Positions 1-8,972 are shown, counted from the stretch's first letter. The stretch: 64,000 bases of DNA from Anthropogastromicrobium sp050944455 (GCA_050944455.1 JBMNRC010000009.1:32837-96836), one strand, 5' to 3'. The notes: a model not told the origin generated them from the letters alone. Numbers and translations are program-made.

Positions 1-977
1 CGGATGCCGTTGCAGCCGACGGATTTCAGCACCCTGAGTTTCTCCCTCAGAAGCGGTTTCGTCACAGCGCTTCCGACGGCGCCGGCGTCGTGGTGAAGGC
101 AGACGCCCTTGATTTTCACCGGATTCCCGTTGACCAGAAGGCCTTTTTCGCTGTCGAAGATCACGGTCCGGAATCCGATGCGCATCTCATGGGTATATCC
201 ATTACTGTCAAGGCGGATTCTGAGCAGATACAGGCTCGGGTTCTCCGCCGACCAGGGAAGAACGGTCAGGTTCTCAAAGGATGCGCTGCCCTCAAAAAAC
301 GTCGGCGGCACAATCCGGCTGGTATGGCCTTTCCTGTCGGCTCCTTCCTGCAGACCAGGAATTTCTTCCAGAGAGACCTCCGCGCTGCCGTGGCCGGCGA
401 GACTGACCGCGAGGCTTCCCTTTCCGTCGGAATAACCCGCGGCTATCTTCACTTCCTCCTCCCGGATATACTCCGTCGGCACTTCTCTCAGGACAACCGG
501 TCTGTAGATCCCCGCTCCGCCGTACCAGCGGTCCGTCGGGACAAAAGTCTCACCCGGTTTCCCGTACTTCGGCGCCTCAGGGGCAGAGTTGTCCGCGCAC
601 ACCGCGACCGCGTTGGATCCCGCCCGCAGAAACTCCGTCACATCGACCGTAAACTCGCTGTAGCCGTAATTGTGCCTGCCTGCCAGTGCTCCATTGATAT
701 AGACGGACGCCTTTTCATACACGCCGCCGAAATGGAGCAGATAGCGCCGGTTTTCCTTCACCTCCGGGACATCAATCTGTCTCCGGTACCAGCCGGTTCC
801 CCACCGGCTGAAAAATCCCTGCGGTCCCCCGCCGGGCACATCCCGGTCCATCGGGCGGTAAATCTGGTAGTCATGCGGGATTTCCACATCTTCCCATTCC
901 GCGTCAGGCCCGGGCATTGTCCCTGCCCCTGACGTGTCCAGACAGAATTTCCACTCGTCAAGCCTCTTATTGATCAT
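1..977 (-). CDS. Glycoside hydrolase family 2 (beta-galactosidase-like), N-terminal part
   Basis: The reading frame runs off the left edge, so only about 325 N-terminal residues are present. Translation begins MINKRLDEWKF and shows the GH2 sugar-binding jelly-roll features: an IPHDYQ motif, GGVYEKASVYING, and later VNGNPVKIKGVCLHHD, which leads into the catalytic barrel. Known GH2 members remove terminal beta-galactosyl, mannosyl or glucuronyl residues; the substrate cannot be decided because the acid/base and nucleophile glutamates lie outside the window. No signal peptide is seen, so it is probably cytoplasmic. The start at 977 has a good upstream site (GGGGAGGAAG). It lies about 30 bases after the polyamine-type binding protein gene on the same strand and may be transcribed with it. 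Confidence 0.88.
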   Translation of the reverse strand, partial: MINKRLDEWKFCLDTSGAGTMPGPDAEWEDVEIPHDYQIYRPMDRDVPGGGPQGFFSRWGTGWYRRQIDVPEVKENRRYLLHFGGVYEKASVYINGALAGRHNYGYSEFTVDVTEFLRAGSNAVAVCADNSAPEAPKYGKPGETFVPTDRWYGGAGIYRPVVLREVPTEYIREEEVKIAAGYSDGKGSLAVSLAGHGSAEVSLEEIPGLQEGADRKGHTSRIVPPTFFEGSASFENLTVLPWSAENPSLYLLRIRLDSNGYTHEMRIGFRTVIFDSEKGLLVNGNPVKIKGVCLHHDAGAVGSAVTKPLLREKLRVLKSVGCNGI

Positions 978-1006
978 CTTTGCTTCCTCCCCTAAGCTGC
1001 CCGGCG

Positions 1007-2695
1007 TCACGCCTTCTTCTCCGCCCTTCTCCTGCGGACTTTGCGGACCACCGCCCATACAACGGCGGCCATCACAGCCGCGGCGGCCGCCCATCCCGCG
1101 GGCGTCACATTTTTCAGGTTATAGCAGCGGACATTGATCCACATGCGGTTGGTCCGCGTGCTCTCCTCCGGCGTAAAACAGCGCATGATGCTGGCCCGCC
1201 GGATCACATCCATGTCCGGGTACTGGGCCAGAAGCTGTCTCTCGGTGGATTCCGCCGGAGCCTCAATCACATATTTCCCATCCTCCTGTCCCTCTCCCAG
1301 GAAGAAATAGCTGAGGTCATAATCGACGGTATCCTCTTCCCCATCTTCTGCTCCGTAGTTCCACTTCACGTATTCCAGAATGCGGCTGTCGTCCGGGCTG
1401 CCCGCGATGACGGAGGTATAGCCGATGTAATACATGTTGCGGATGGCGTTGTCAGGGCGGGAGAGAAAATTGATAAAAGCCTCCGCCGCTCTCTGCTTCG
1501 CGGGGTCCTCCGCAATGCCTCTTTTCAGCATCACCCATCCGTCGAAGTAGATATTCGTGCACTCCTCCGGAACCGCGAAATTGAGCTGGCAGCCGTCCTC
1601 GTCCGCCTGATCCATGGTGTAGACCGCGTCGCCGGACCACTGGTAATTGGCCACAACCTTGCCGCTGATCATATCGGCCTTGCCCGAATCCGTCTCAAAG
1701 GAATATACGTTGTCTTTGACGTTCTGCAGCCAGTCCTGCGCCTGCGCCACCATCTCCGGGGAGGTGTCGTTCATCTCCTCCTCCAGATTCGCGGAATAAT
1801 CCGCGGAACCGGTAAATTCCGGCGACGTCAGCAGATCGCTCTTGATCGCCGCGACCGCCGCGAAATAACTGTCCCGGACGTTGTCCTTGATCGTGATCTG
1901 GCGGCTGAACTTGCTGTTGGAAAGGATGGTCCAGGTCGAGGCCTCCTCCCTGGTCACTTTCTCCGGATTGTAGACGATGCCGGTGATTCCCCACATATAG
2001 CCCGCCGCGTATTTCGACCATGCCTCCCCGTTCCGGGTGTGCGTGTCGAAGATATTGCGGAGATAGGGCGAAACGCCGCGGATATAATAATTGTTCTCAT
2101 CCGTCCCGTCGAAGAAGCTGTCGGACAGCGGCTGAAGCTGCCCCTCGTCCATCAGTTTCATGAACATGTACTCCGACGGGCAGATCAGGTCGTAAGTGTC
2201 GCCCAGGCAGAGCATGTTGTAGAGATCTTCGTTGGTGCCGAAAGTGGAATACTCGACTTTCACGCGCTCTCCGTAGGTCTGCTGGTACCATTCCTCAAAA
2301 TCCTGCACCAGCGAATTCTCCCCAAAGATGTCCCCGCTCTCCAGATCGATGGTCTCATCCTCAGCCCATCCGCCGGTATCGATGTACTCCTCCCAGCTGC
2401 AGACGCGCAGGGTGATCACCGAATCGGAGGTTCCTTCCGTTTTCTCTGTCTCCCCGGCGTCCGCGGCCTCGCTTTCCGCTGCCGAAATCTCATCAGCCGG
2501 GGTTTCATCCGCCGTGCCCTCTCCCGCCGCGGACGTTTCTGCCCCGGTCGCTTCGGCCGGGGTTTCATCCGCCGCGCTTTCAGTTCCGCTCTCCGCAGGA
2601 ACAGTCCGCGTCCCGCCTGCCGCCGTCAGAGCGCCGCTCACGGCCAGAAACGACGCGGCCGCGGCCGCCGCTCCGGCAATCCATCTTCTGCGCAT
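1007..2695 (-). CDS. potD: PotD-like polyamine ABC substrate-binding protein, membrane anchored
   Basis: 562 residues, longer than the usual 350 for spermidine/putrescine-binding proteins. The order is an Ala-rich signal or anchor segment (about residues 1-30) without a lipobox Cys; an acidic Glu/Ala/Thr-rich linker to about residue 75; a PotD-type binding domain (LRVCSWEEYIDTGGW, later LCLGDTYDLICPSEY); and a C-terminal hydrophobic helix near residues 535-555 followed by an RRRRAEKKA tail. The C-terminal helix would tether the protein to the outer face of the membrane, which is unusual for this family. It is the last gene of the importer operon. The ATG at 2695 has AGGAGG 8 bases upstream and begins one base after the stop of the permease gene. 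An earlier in-frame ATG at 2743 lies inside the permease gene and is not preferred. Confidence 0.88.
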   Translation of the reverse strand: MRRRWIAGAAAAAASFLAVSGALTAAGGTRTVPAESGTESAADETPAEATGAETSAAGEGTADETPADEISAAESEAADAGETEKTEGTSDSVITLRVCSWEEYIDTGGWAEDETIDLESGDIFGENSLVQDFEEWYQQTYGERVKVEYSTFGTNEDLYNMLCLGDTYDLICPSEYMFMKLMDEGQLQPLSDSFFDGTDENNYYIRGVSPYLRNIFDTHTRNGEAWSKYAAGYMWGITGIVYNPEKVTREEASTWTILSNSKFSRQITIKDNVRDSYFAAVAAIKSDLLTSPEFTGSADYSANLEEEMNDTSPEMVAQAQDWLQNVKDNVYSFETDSGKADMISGKVVANYQWSGDAVYTMDQADEDGCQLNFAVPEECTNIYFDGWVMLKRGIAEDPAKQRAAEAFINFLSRPDNAIRNMYYIGYTSVIAGSPDDSRILEYVKWNYGAEDGEEDTVDYDLSYFFLGEGQEDGKYVIEAPAESTERQLLAQYPDMDVIRRASIMRCFTPEESTRTNRMWINVRCYNLKNVTPAGWAAAAAVMAAVVWAVVRKVRRRRAEKKA

Positions 2696-2696
2696 A

Positions 2697-3500
2697 TCAG
2701 CGGTCCTCCTTCCGCATCGCCGGCTGTTTCCCGCGGTGCACATTCATCAGCACCACCGCCAGAACCACAACCGCGAAAATCACGGTGGACAAAGCCCACA
2801 GGGCTGTCTTGATCGTCGTCCGGGATCCTTTTGTCGCGTTCACGACATACGTGCTGATCGTGTCGAAGGTCGCCGGCTTCGTGTAGGTCGCGATGAAATA
2901 GTCGTCCAGGGAAAGTGTGATGGCAAGCCCGAAGCCGGAAATAATGCCGGGAACGATCTGCGGAATCACCACGCGGCGCATCGCCACGCCCGGCGTCGCG
3001 CCGAGATCCAGCGCGGCCTCGTACAGGGCCGGATCCATCTGCTCGATTTTCGGCATCACCGCCAGATAGACAAACGGCGCGCTCAGCGTGATGTGTCCGA
3101 CGATCAGCGGGATGAACGTATCTTTGCTGATATTCATGACCACCACCAGCAGGATGCAGATGGAGAAACCGGTGACCACATCCGCGTTGACGACCGGGAC
3201 CTCGTTCATCATCGACACCGCCCGCTTCGCGGCGGTCTTCGAGTAAAACGCCCCGATGGCGCCCATCGTGCCGAGAAGGGTCGCCGCGGCCGCCGAGCCG
3301 AAAGCCAGAAGCAGGGTCCCGCCGATCATGCGCAGAAGCTCAGGCGTGGTGAACAGGGTGACGTAATTCTGCAGGGAAAAATGATGGATGGCGCCGATCT
3401 GCGACGAATCGGTAAAACTGTACACCGCCAGGATCACAACCGGCAGATACAGGGCCGCCAGCACAATACAGAGAAAAACAGCTCTCGCGATCTTTTTCAC
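2697..3500 (-). CDS. potC: PotC-like polyamine ABC permease
   Basis: 267 residues, normal length for an inner-membrane permease of the spermidine/putrescine importer. It begins MKKIARAVFLC followed by a first membrane helix, and has about six hydrophobic segments. The cytoplasmic coupling (EAA-type) loop is visible as YEAALDLGATPGVAMRRV near residue 165, which docks on the ATPase. The start codon overlaps the stop of the partner permease by four bases (ATGA), indicating translational coupling. Role by family: one half of the transmembrane channel, pairing with the adjacent PotB-like permease. Polyamine specificity is inferred from the operon pattern and the PotD-type binding protein. Confidence 0.9.
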   Translation of the reverse strand: MKKIARAVFLCIVLAALYLPVVILAVYSFTDSSQIGAIHHFSLQNYVTLFTTPELLRMIGGTLLLAFGSAAAATLLGTMGAIGAFYSKTAAKRAVSMMNEVPVVNADVVTGFSICILLVVVMNISKDTFIPLIVGHITLSAPFVYLAVMPKIEQMDPALYEAALDLGATPGVAMRRVVIPQIVPGIISGFGLAITLSLDDYFIATYTKPATFDTISTYVVNATKGSRTTIKTALWALSTVIFAVVVLAVVLMNVHRGKQPAMRKEDR

Positions 3501-4282
3501 AGCAGCGCACCTCCCCTCGCGCCCTGCTCCTCATCTTCGCTGCCGAGCAGCGTGAACAGGCCGATCACCGCCAGCAGGATCAGGGCGATCATCGATCCGC
3601 CGTGCCAGTTGTAGGCGCTGAAATACGAGCCGATCAGAGATCCCATGATATAGGTGGAGTTGTACAGCATATCCAGCACGACATAGTTGGTCATCGCGGG
3701 CAGGAAAACCATCGACACGCCGCTGATGACGCCCGGCATGGACAGCGGCAGCGTAACTTTCAGAAAAGCTTCGCGGCCGTTCGCGCCCAGATCGTTCGCC
3801 GCCTCGATGTAGGCCGGATCCAGCCTCGAAATGGTAGTGTAGATCGGAAGAATCATGAACGGAAGAAAATCGTAGGTCATGCCGATCACCGAATTCAGGA
3901 ACGGATACCTCGCGAGATTCCCCTCGATCACATCCAGGATTTCCTTGAGCGCGGTGATTCTCAGGGAAAAATTGATCCACATCGGCAGCACGAAAATCAG
4001 GATGATTCCCTGGCGCTCCTTCAGCTTCCCGCTGGCGAGAATGTACGCCGTGGGGTAGGCCAGAAGCAGGCAGACCGCGGTCGCCGCTATCGCGATCGCG
4101 AAACTGTAGAACAGGGTTCCGAGCGCGTTCGGGTCCGTAAAGAAACCCGTCAGGTTTGACAGCGTGAAGACGCCGGTGCCGTCCGTGAACGCGTAATAAA
4201 ACAGCACGACCAGCGGGAGCACCACAAACAGGACCAGCCAGACGGCGTAAGGAATGCAGAGGCTTTTTCTGGTGAATTTCAT
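3497..4282 (-). CDS. potB: PotB-like polyamine ABC permease
   Basis: 261 residues with six predicted membrane helices, beginning MKFTRKSLCIPYAVW. The coupling loop appears as EAANDLGANGREAFLKV near residue 160. It forms the second half of the transmembrane pathway with the PotC-like protein, whose gene overlaps its 3' end by four bases. It starts 18 bases after the ATPase gene ends, with GGGAGGAACGAG as ribosome binding site. Length and helix pattern match the PotB/PotH families. Nothing odd is seen. Confidence 0.9.
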   Translation of the reverse strand: MKFTRKSLCIPYAVWLVLFVVLPLVVLFYYAFTDGTGVFTLSNLTGFFTDPNALGTLFYSFAIAIAATAVCLLLAYPTAYILASGKLKERQGIILIFVLPMWINFSLRITALKEILDVIEGNLARYPFLNSVIGMTYDFLPFMILPIYTTISRLDPAYIEAANDLGANGREAFLKVTLPLSMPGVISGVSMVFLPAMTNYVVLDMLYNSTYIMGSLIGSYFSAYNWHGGSMIALILLAVIGLFTLLGSEDEEQGARGGALL

Positions 4283-4300
4283 CTCGTTCCTCCCGTCCGC

Positions 4301-5749
4301 TTATCTTCCCTGCTTTTTCAGGGTAAAGGTCATTTTTTCGACCGGCATGATCAGTCCCACGCGGTCGCCCATGTTCCACAGGTCTTCGTCGTAAGCGACG
4401 AAATCCTGCCCGAAATCCGTGTGGATCACGTAGCTGTAATGGTCGCCCTGATAAATCAGGTTGGAGATATTGCCCTCCACGAGGCCGCTCTCCGCGTCGT
4501 CCGTCATCTGAATGTCCTCCGGCCGGATCGCCGCCAGAATCTTCGTTTTCTTCAGATCGAGGGTATCCCCGTTCTCATCCACGATCGTGCCGTCCTCCAG
4601 GCGCCTGCCGCCGCGGATCAGCTTGGTGAGGGAGGCGTGGAGCAGCTTTCCGTTGTACTCCAGGCGGTAGCTGCTGTTGATATCCACCATAAACCGGTTG
4701 GTATGGTCCTCCGCGATCATGACGTGAATGCCGTCCGGCTCGATCACCATCCCCACCTTCTGGCCGACTTTCGGAGCCTTTGTGGACTGCACTTCCATCT
4801 CGTTTTTTCCGGACTGGACCACGATCTCGTAGTGGATTCCCTTGAAGATCACGCTGGTCACCTCGCCGGTGATCATCCCCCGCTCCGGCTCCGTGAGCTG
4901 GACGTCCTCCGGGCGCACCACCACCGTGATGTGCGTCCCCTCGGGCACATCGTCCACGCAGGCGAACTCGCCGCCGCAGAAGCGGACCTTCAGTTTGCCG
5001 GTCATGATGCCCGAGAAGATATTGCTCTCCCCGATAAAGTCGGCGACAAACGCGTTCTTCGGCTCGTTGTAGATATCCTCCGGCGTGCCGGTCTGCTGGA
5101 TGCGGCCTTCGCTCATGACCACGATTTTGTCCGACATGGTCAGGGCTTCCTCCTGATCGTGGGTCACGTAGATGAACGTGATGCCCAGGCGGTCGTGCAT
5201 CTCCTTGAGCTCCAGCTGCATCTCCTGGCGCATCTTCAGGTCGAGGGCGCCGAGCGGCTCGTCGAGCAGCAGGATCTCCGGCTCGTTGACCAGGGCCCTC
5301 GCGATCGCGATTCTCTGCTGCTGCCCGCCGGACAGCGTGGAGACGCGCCTCTCCTCAAAACCCTCGAGGTCGACCAGGGACAGCACTTTCTTCACTTTTC
5401 TGGCGATCTGGTTTTTGGGCGTTTTCTTCTGGCGGAGGCCGAAGGCAATATTATCGAAGATATTCATATGGGGAAACAGGGCGTAGCGCTGGAACACCGT
5501 GTTGATCGGGCGTTCGTACGGAGGCAGGTTCTGGATCGGCTTCCCGTTGAGCAGGATCTCGCCGGAGGTCGGCTTTTCGAAACCCGCGATCATGCGCAGC
5601 GTGGTCGTTTTTCCGCATCCGGACGGCCCGAGAAAAGTGACGAATTCGCCGCGCCTGACCTCCAGGTTGAAGTCGTGCACGGCAGTGAAGCCATTGTCGT
5701 CGAAAGACTTGGTGACATGCTTCAGTTCGATGATATTTGTGCTCTCCAT
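4301..5749 (-). CDS. potA: PotA-like ABC ATPase with two TOBE-type regulatory modules
   Basis: 482 residues, roughly 110 longer than typical PotA. The ATPase domain (about residues 1-240) is complete: Walker A GPSGCGKT at 41-48, signature LSGGQQQR, Walker B ILLLDEP, and the switch His in YVTHDQEEA. Known role: hydrolyses ATP to drive polyamine uptake through the PotB/PotC-like pair. The C-terminal part carries two similar TOBE-type segments, one around VVVRPEDVQLTEP (about 270-350) and one around AAIRPEDIQMTDD (about 405-475). The usual protein has one such region, so the second looks like an internal duplication. It is first of the four transport genes and 59 bases after the regulator gene. 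Confidence 0.92.
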   Translation of the reverse strand: MESTNIIELKHVTKSFDDNGFTAVHDFNLEVRRGEFVTFLGPSGCGKTTTLRMIAGFEKPTSGEILLNGKPIQNLPPYERPINTVFQRYALFPHMNIFDNIAFGLRQKKTPKNQIARKVKKVLSLVDLEGFEERRVSTLSGGQQQRIAIARALVNEPEILLLDEPLGALDLKMRQEMQLELKEMHDRLGITFIYVTHDQEEALTMSDKIVVMSEGRIQQTGTPEDIYNEPKNAFVADFIGESNIFSGIMTGKLKVRFCGGEFACVDDVPEGTHITVVVRPEDVQLTEPERGMITGEVTSVIFKGIHYEIVVQSGKNEMEVQSTKAPKVGQKVGMVIEPDGIHVMIAEDHTNRFMVDINSSYRLEYNGKLLHASLTKLIRGGRRLEDGTIVDENGDTLDLKKTKILAAIRPEDIQMTDDAESGLVEGNISNLIYQGDHYSYVIHTDFGQDFVAYDEDLWNMGDRVGLIMPVEKMTFTLKKQGR

Positions 5750-5808
5750 GGCTGTTTTCCCCTTTGAAAGTTAATTTGCTGTTCCATGAAAGTATTAATG
5801 CCGTTCCG

Positions 5809-6366
5809 TCAGAATTCCGGCGGCGTCGAGATCCACAGAAATTTCGCCGGGCGGTTCCCCGGATTGGATACCCGGTGATTCACGGTCGTCCGGTAATAAA
5901 AGCTTTCGCCTGCCTTCACGTGGTAGACATGGTCCGCCAGGGATACGACAAGCCTGCCGGAGAGGCAGTAGCCGAATTCCTCCCCCGGATGCGGCCTGTC
6001 CGACTCAAGCGAGGCGTGCGGCTGAACCTCAACCAGTATCGGCTCCATCTCCAGCTTCTGCGCCGGCGGAACGATCCACTTGATGACATTCCCGCTGCCA
6101 TCCACCTTTTCGAAGTACTCATCCTCGTGAAAAACCACCGGCTCTTTCGATTCTTCCTTGAAGAATTCGGAGGGCGTGCTCCCGAGGCATTCGATCAGGT
6201 CCAGCAGCGTCGCCACCGACGGGGAAACCTGTCCCCGTTCCAGCTGTGAAATAAAACCTTTGGTAAGCTCCATGCGGTCGGCCAGTTCCTGCTGCGTGAG
6301 CCCGCTGCGGTTTCGAAGGTCCTTCAGCTTTCTTCCGATCGTCTCGTTAATCTGTTCCGTTTCCAT
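5809..6366 (-). CDS. XRE-family regulator with C-terminal cupin domain
   Basis: 185 residues from ATG 6366. The N-terminal helix-turn-helix (about residues 10-65, with LTQQELADRMELTKGFISQLERG) is followed by a cupin barrel (about 110-185, with HPGEEFGYCLSGRLVVSL and a final HRVSNPGNRPAKFLW). This XRE-cupin arrangement is shared by PuuR-type regulators of polyamine metabolism, in which the cupin senses a small ligand. It is the first gene ahead of the polyamine importer, on the same strand, so it probably controls both itself and the transporter. An upstream extension to 6423 is possible but lacks a good ribosome site; the chosen start has AAGGGGG 9-10 bases upstream. Confidence 0.87.
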   Translation of the reverse strand: METEQINETIGRKLKDLRNRSGLTQQELADRMELTKGFISQLERGQVSPSVATLLDLIECLGSTPSEFFKEESKEPVVFHEDEYFEKVDGSGNVIKWIVPPAQKLEMEPILVEVQPHASLESDRPHPGEEFGYCLSGRLVVSLADHVYHVKAGESFYYRTTVNHRVSNPGNRPAKFLWISTPPEF

Positions 6367-6407
6367 ACAGGCATCCCCCTTTCCGAAAGCAGCAAACGGC
6401 CGGGCTG

Positions 6408-6480
6408 GTAAACTTCGAGTCATTTTCTGCTAAACTTTTCGCGCCGTGCTGAATTATACTATTGCTAAACCTTTTGTCAA
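6408..6480 (-). promoter_or_regulatory. Promoter and repeated half-sites ahead of regulator-pot operon
   Basis: On the minus strand TTGACA (6475-6480) and TATAAT (6453-6458) are separated by 16 bases, a good sigma-A promoter. Three copies of a half-site close to AAGTTTAGCA lie at about 6462-6472, 6428-6437 and 6406-6415, in direct orientation and flanking or following the -10 box. This is a likely autoregulatory operator for the XRE-cupin protein; binding is inferred, not shown. Confidence 0.6.
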
Positions 6481-6913
6481 CTGTCAGAATGACAGGGAAA
6501 GGTCAGATTCGCGAAATTTTTTTGACAAATCATCCGCGGTGACTCCGCAAGGTCTTCATTCCGTCCGCTTTCAGCGGGAACAGATTCTTACCGCTGCAAT
6601 AATCTGCGGCGGAGCGTCTGATGATCCCCACTTCCGCGGGACGGACATGCCAGCTGCCGACGCCTTCCGCCTGTGCGGCAGATACCGAGGCTGTGCCTCT
6701 GATGTTCTCTTCTTGCGATAAAGCCTACTGCCCGCGCGACGGATACCGATATAGTTTTAATCTTTCAACTTTTACTTACATGCGGCGCATCGTTCCCATC
6801 CGGACCGGTAAAAGATTGATCATTTTTAAGATTTTACATTAAATTCTTATCATTTTTGCCTATTCTGTATGAAGTTCGCTACAAGTTTCGGAGAAATTTT
6901 GACATTATTTATA
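6481..6913. other. Intergenic region, no gene seen
   Basis: This 430-base stretch separates the divergent polyamine and oligopeptide operons. Short open frames are present but lack ribosome sites and recognisable products. It becomes AT-rich from about 6760 on. A consensus TTGACA at 6899-6904 is 33 bases from the nearest TATAAT and is therefore not a normal promoter pair with it. Confidence 0.5.
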
Positions 6914-7000
6914 CTTGCGCCGATTTTCGCCGGACGTTATAATTTTCTTCAGAAAAAGCGCAATGGAGTGCCCCGAAAGGGACAGCCGCGCTTTTTTTGT
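6914..7000 (+). promoter_or_regulatory. Promoter followed at once by a nested hairpin with U-tract (opp leader)
   Basis: TTGCGC (6914-6919) and TATAAT (6938-6943) are 18 bases apart. Transcription would begin near 6950. A hairpin starts almost immediately: AAAAAGCGC (6953-6961) pairs with GCGCTTTTT (6988-6996), with an inner CCC-GAAA-GGG stem-loop and two unpaired purine-rich sides. It ends in seven T residues. It looks like an intrinsic terminator at the very 5' end of the oligopeptide operon, leaving a further 230-base leader before the first gene. It could be an attenuator or small-ligand switch; I do not recognise a known riboswitch class. Confidence 0.5.
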
Positions 7001-7227
7001 AGGACGTTTGATTCAGTGCTCTACCATGTTAAAGCCTTAACAAAGTAAAGTTCCGGATCGCGCCAGGCGGAAAACCGGTAAGCGGCCCGTCTGCCTGACC
7101 GGCTGAAAATCCCTCGGGACCCGCAGCCTGTCTGACGGTTTCACCACTACCCTTGCCTGATCTTTCCGCGAAATCATGGCCGCTGGACAATTCAATCTTC
7201 AGCGCGCCGACAAAGGAGGGCTTTTTT

Positions 7228-8886
7228 ATGAAAGCAAAAAAGATCGCTGCGCTTGCGGTTTCGGCCGCTATGGCAGCAAGTCTCGCCGTTCCGGCGATGG
7301 CTGAAGAGACGACAGCCGCTGACGCCGCCGTTTCCACCGAGGATCTGTACGTCATGTTCGAGACCCCGGTAGAATCCCTGGACCCGCAGCAGGCTACCGA
7401 CGGTACCTCGTTCGAGGTTATCGCGGATTACACCGACGGCCTGATGCAGATGGACGAGACCGGCAAGCCGGTACCCGCAATCGCTGAATCTGACGAGGTT
7501 TCCGACGACGGACTTACCTGGACTTTCCACCTGAGGGAAGACGCGGTATGGTCCAACGGCACGCCGGTAACCGCAGCTGACTTCGTATTCGCCTGGCAGA
7601 GAGCCGTCGATCCGGATATCGCTTCCGAGTATTCCTACATGCTCAGCGACATCGGGCAGATCAAGAACGCGGCTTCCATCATCGCCGGTGAGATGGACAA
7701 GTCCGAGCTGGGAGTCACCGCGGTTGACGACTATACCCTTCAGGTAGAGCTGGAAGCTCCGGTTTCCTATTTCGAATCCCTGATGTACTTCCCGACCTTC
7801 TATCCGGTCAACGAGGAGTTCTATAACACCTGCGCGGATACCTTCGCGACTTCCCCGGAGACTACGCTTTCCAACGGCGCCTTCATTCTGGACTCCTATG
7901 AGCCGGCCGCTACCGAGATCCACCTGAGCAAGAACCCGGATTATTACGACGCTGACAGAATTCAGCTCGCCGGCATCGATTATCAGGTCATCCAGGATTC
8001 CCAGACCGCGCTGATGTCCTATCAGAGCGGCGCTCTTGACCTGACGCTTGTCAACGGCGACCAGGTCGACCAGGTGAAGGACGACCCTGAATTCAGCGCC
8101 ATCGCAGCCGGATATCTGTGGTACGTATCCCCCAACATGGACGCGGTTCCTGAACTCGCCAACCTGAACATCCGCATGGCCCTGACGATGGCCATCAACC
8201 GCACCGATATCACCGAGCTTGTGCTGAAGGACGGTTCCAAGCCGACCTACACCGCGGTTCCCATGGATTTCGCTACCGGTCCGGACGGCACCGACTTCTC
8301 CGCTGACCAGACGATGTTCTCCGATGTGTGCGCTGACGACGCCGAGAAGGCCGCTGAATACTGGCAGGCAGGCCTCGACGAACTCGGAATCACCGAACTC
8401 GAGCTCGAGATGGTCGTCGACGCCGACGACGCTCCGCAGAAGGTCGCCGCTGTTCTTCAGCAGCAGTGGCAGGAGACCCTTCCCGGCCTGACCATCACCC
8501 TGAAGGTTGAGCCGAAGAAGCAGCGTGTCGAGGATATGCAGAACGGCGACTTCCAGCTCGGCCTTACCAGATGGGGCCCGGACTACGCGGACCCGATGAC
8601 CTACCTTGGAATGTGGGTAACCGGAAACTCCAACAACTACGGCCTGTGGTCCAACTCCGATTACGACGCCATCATCGAAGAGTGCACCACCGGTGATCTG
8701 GCGACCGACGCGGAAGGCCGCTGGGAGAAGCTGTACGAGGCTGAGAAGATCGTCATGGACGAGGCTGTGATCTTCCCGCTGTACACGCAGTGCAACGCCC
8801 AGATGACAAAGTCCAACGTTACCGGCGTCGAGTATCACCCGGTAGCTCTGAACAGAGTTTACAAGGACGCTGTCAAGACCGAGTAA
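7228..8886 (+). CDS. oppA: Oligopeptide ABC substrate-binding protein (OppA-like)
   Basis: 552 residues of the SBP_bac_5 family, which captures peptides outside the membrane for the OppBCDF importer. The signal peptide is MKAKKIAALAVSAAMA..., with likely cleavage after AMA near residue 24. There is no Cys after it, so it is not a lipoprotein, unlike most Gram-positive OppA proteins. Family hallmarks include TWTFHLREDAVWSNGTPV and DFVFAWQRAVDP in the N-terminal lobe and a LTRWGPDYADPMTYLGMW segment in the C-terminal lobe. The ATG at 7228 follows AAAGGAGGG at ideal spacing. A strong hairpin follows the gene, so it is probably made in excess over the other subunits. Confidence 0.93.
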   Translation: MKAKKIAALAVSAAMAASLAVPAMAEETTAADAAVSTEDLYVMFETPVESLDPQQATDGTSFEVIADYTDGLMQMDETGKPVPAIAESDEVSDDGLTWTFHLREDAVWSNGTPVTAADFVFAWQRAVDPDIASEYSYMLSDIGQIKNAASIIAGEMDKSELGVTAVDDYTLQVELEAPVSYFESLMYFPTFYPVNEEFYNTCADTFATSPETTLSNGAFILDSYEPAATEIHLSKNPDYYDADRIQLAGIDYQVIQDSQTALMSYQSGALDLTLVNGDQVDQVKDDPEFSAIAAGYLWYVSPNMDAVPELANLNIRMALTMAINRTDITELVLKDGSKPTYTAVPMDFATGPDGTDFSADQTMFSDVCADDAEKAAEYWQAGLDELGITELELEMVVDADDAPQKVAAVLQQQWQETLPGLTITLKVEPKKQRVEDMQNGDFQLGLTRWGPDYADPMTYLGMWVTGNSNNYGLWSNSDYDAIIEECTTGDLATDAEGRWEKLYEAEKIVMDEAVIFPLYTQCNAQMTKSNVTGVEYHPVALNRVYKDAVKTE

Positions 8887-8938
8887 TCACCAGGCGGCCG
8901 CAAACCAGCCGGACCGCCCTTCGGCCCGCTGATTTTCC

Positions 8939-8972
8939 GAGACCAGAGGCTGATTCCGCAGCCTCTGGTCTC
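8939..8972 (+). terminator. Strong hairpin between oppA and oppB
   Basis: A perfect 14-base inverted repeat, GAGACCAGAGGCTG and its complement, with a six-base loop. Only a weak T-run follows. It sits inside the operon, so partial termination or protection of the oppA message is likely, giving excess binding protein. Confidence 0.65.

Noticed and set aside
90..932. Long plus-strand open frame over the GH2 gene
   Set aside because: The minus strand encodes a clear GH2 protein; the plus frame has no family features and arises from GC-rich codon use.
980..3614. Long plus-strand frames opposite the polyamine importer genes
   Set aside because: They are mirror frames of well-supported minus-strand genes and show His/Arg-rich nonsense.
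4421..5767. 448-codon plus-strand frame
   Set aside because: Antisense of the PotA-like ATPase, whose catalytic motifs are complete.
6899..6943. Promoter pair TTGACA (6899) with TATAAT (6938)
   Set aside because: Spacing of 33 bases is far from the 16-18 required; TTGCGC at 6914 is used instead.
7192..8838. 548-codon minus-strand frame over oppA
   Set aside because: No ribosome site or known motif; oppA on the plus strand is certain.
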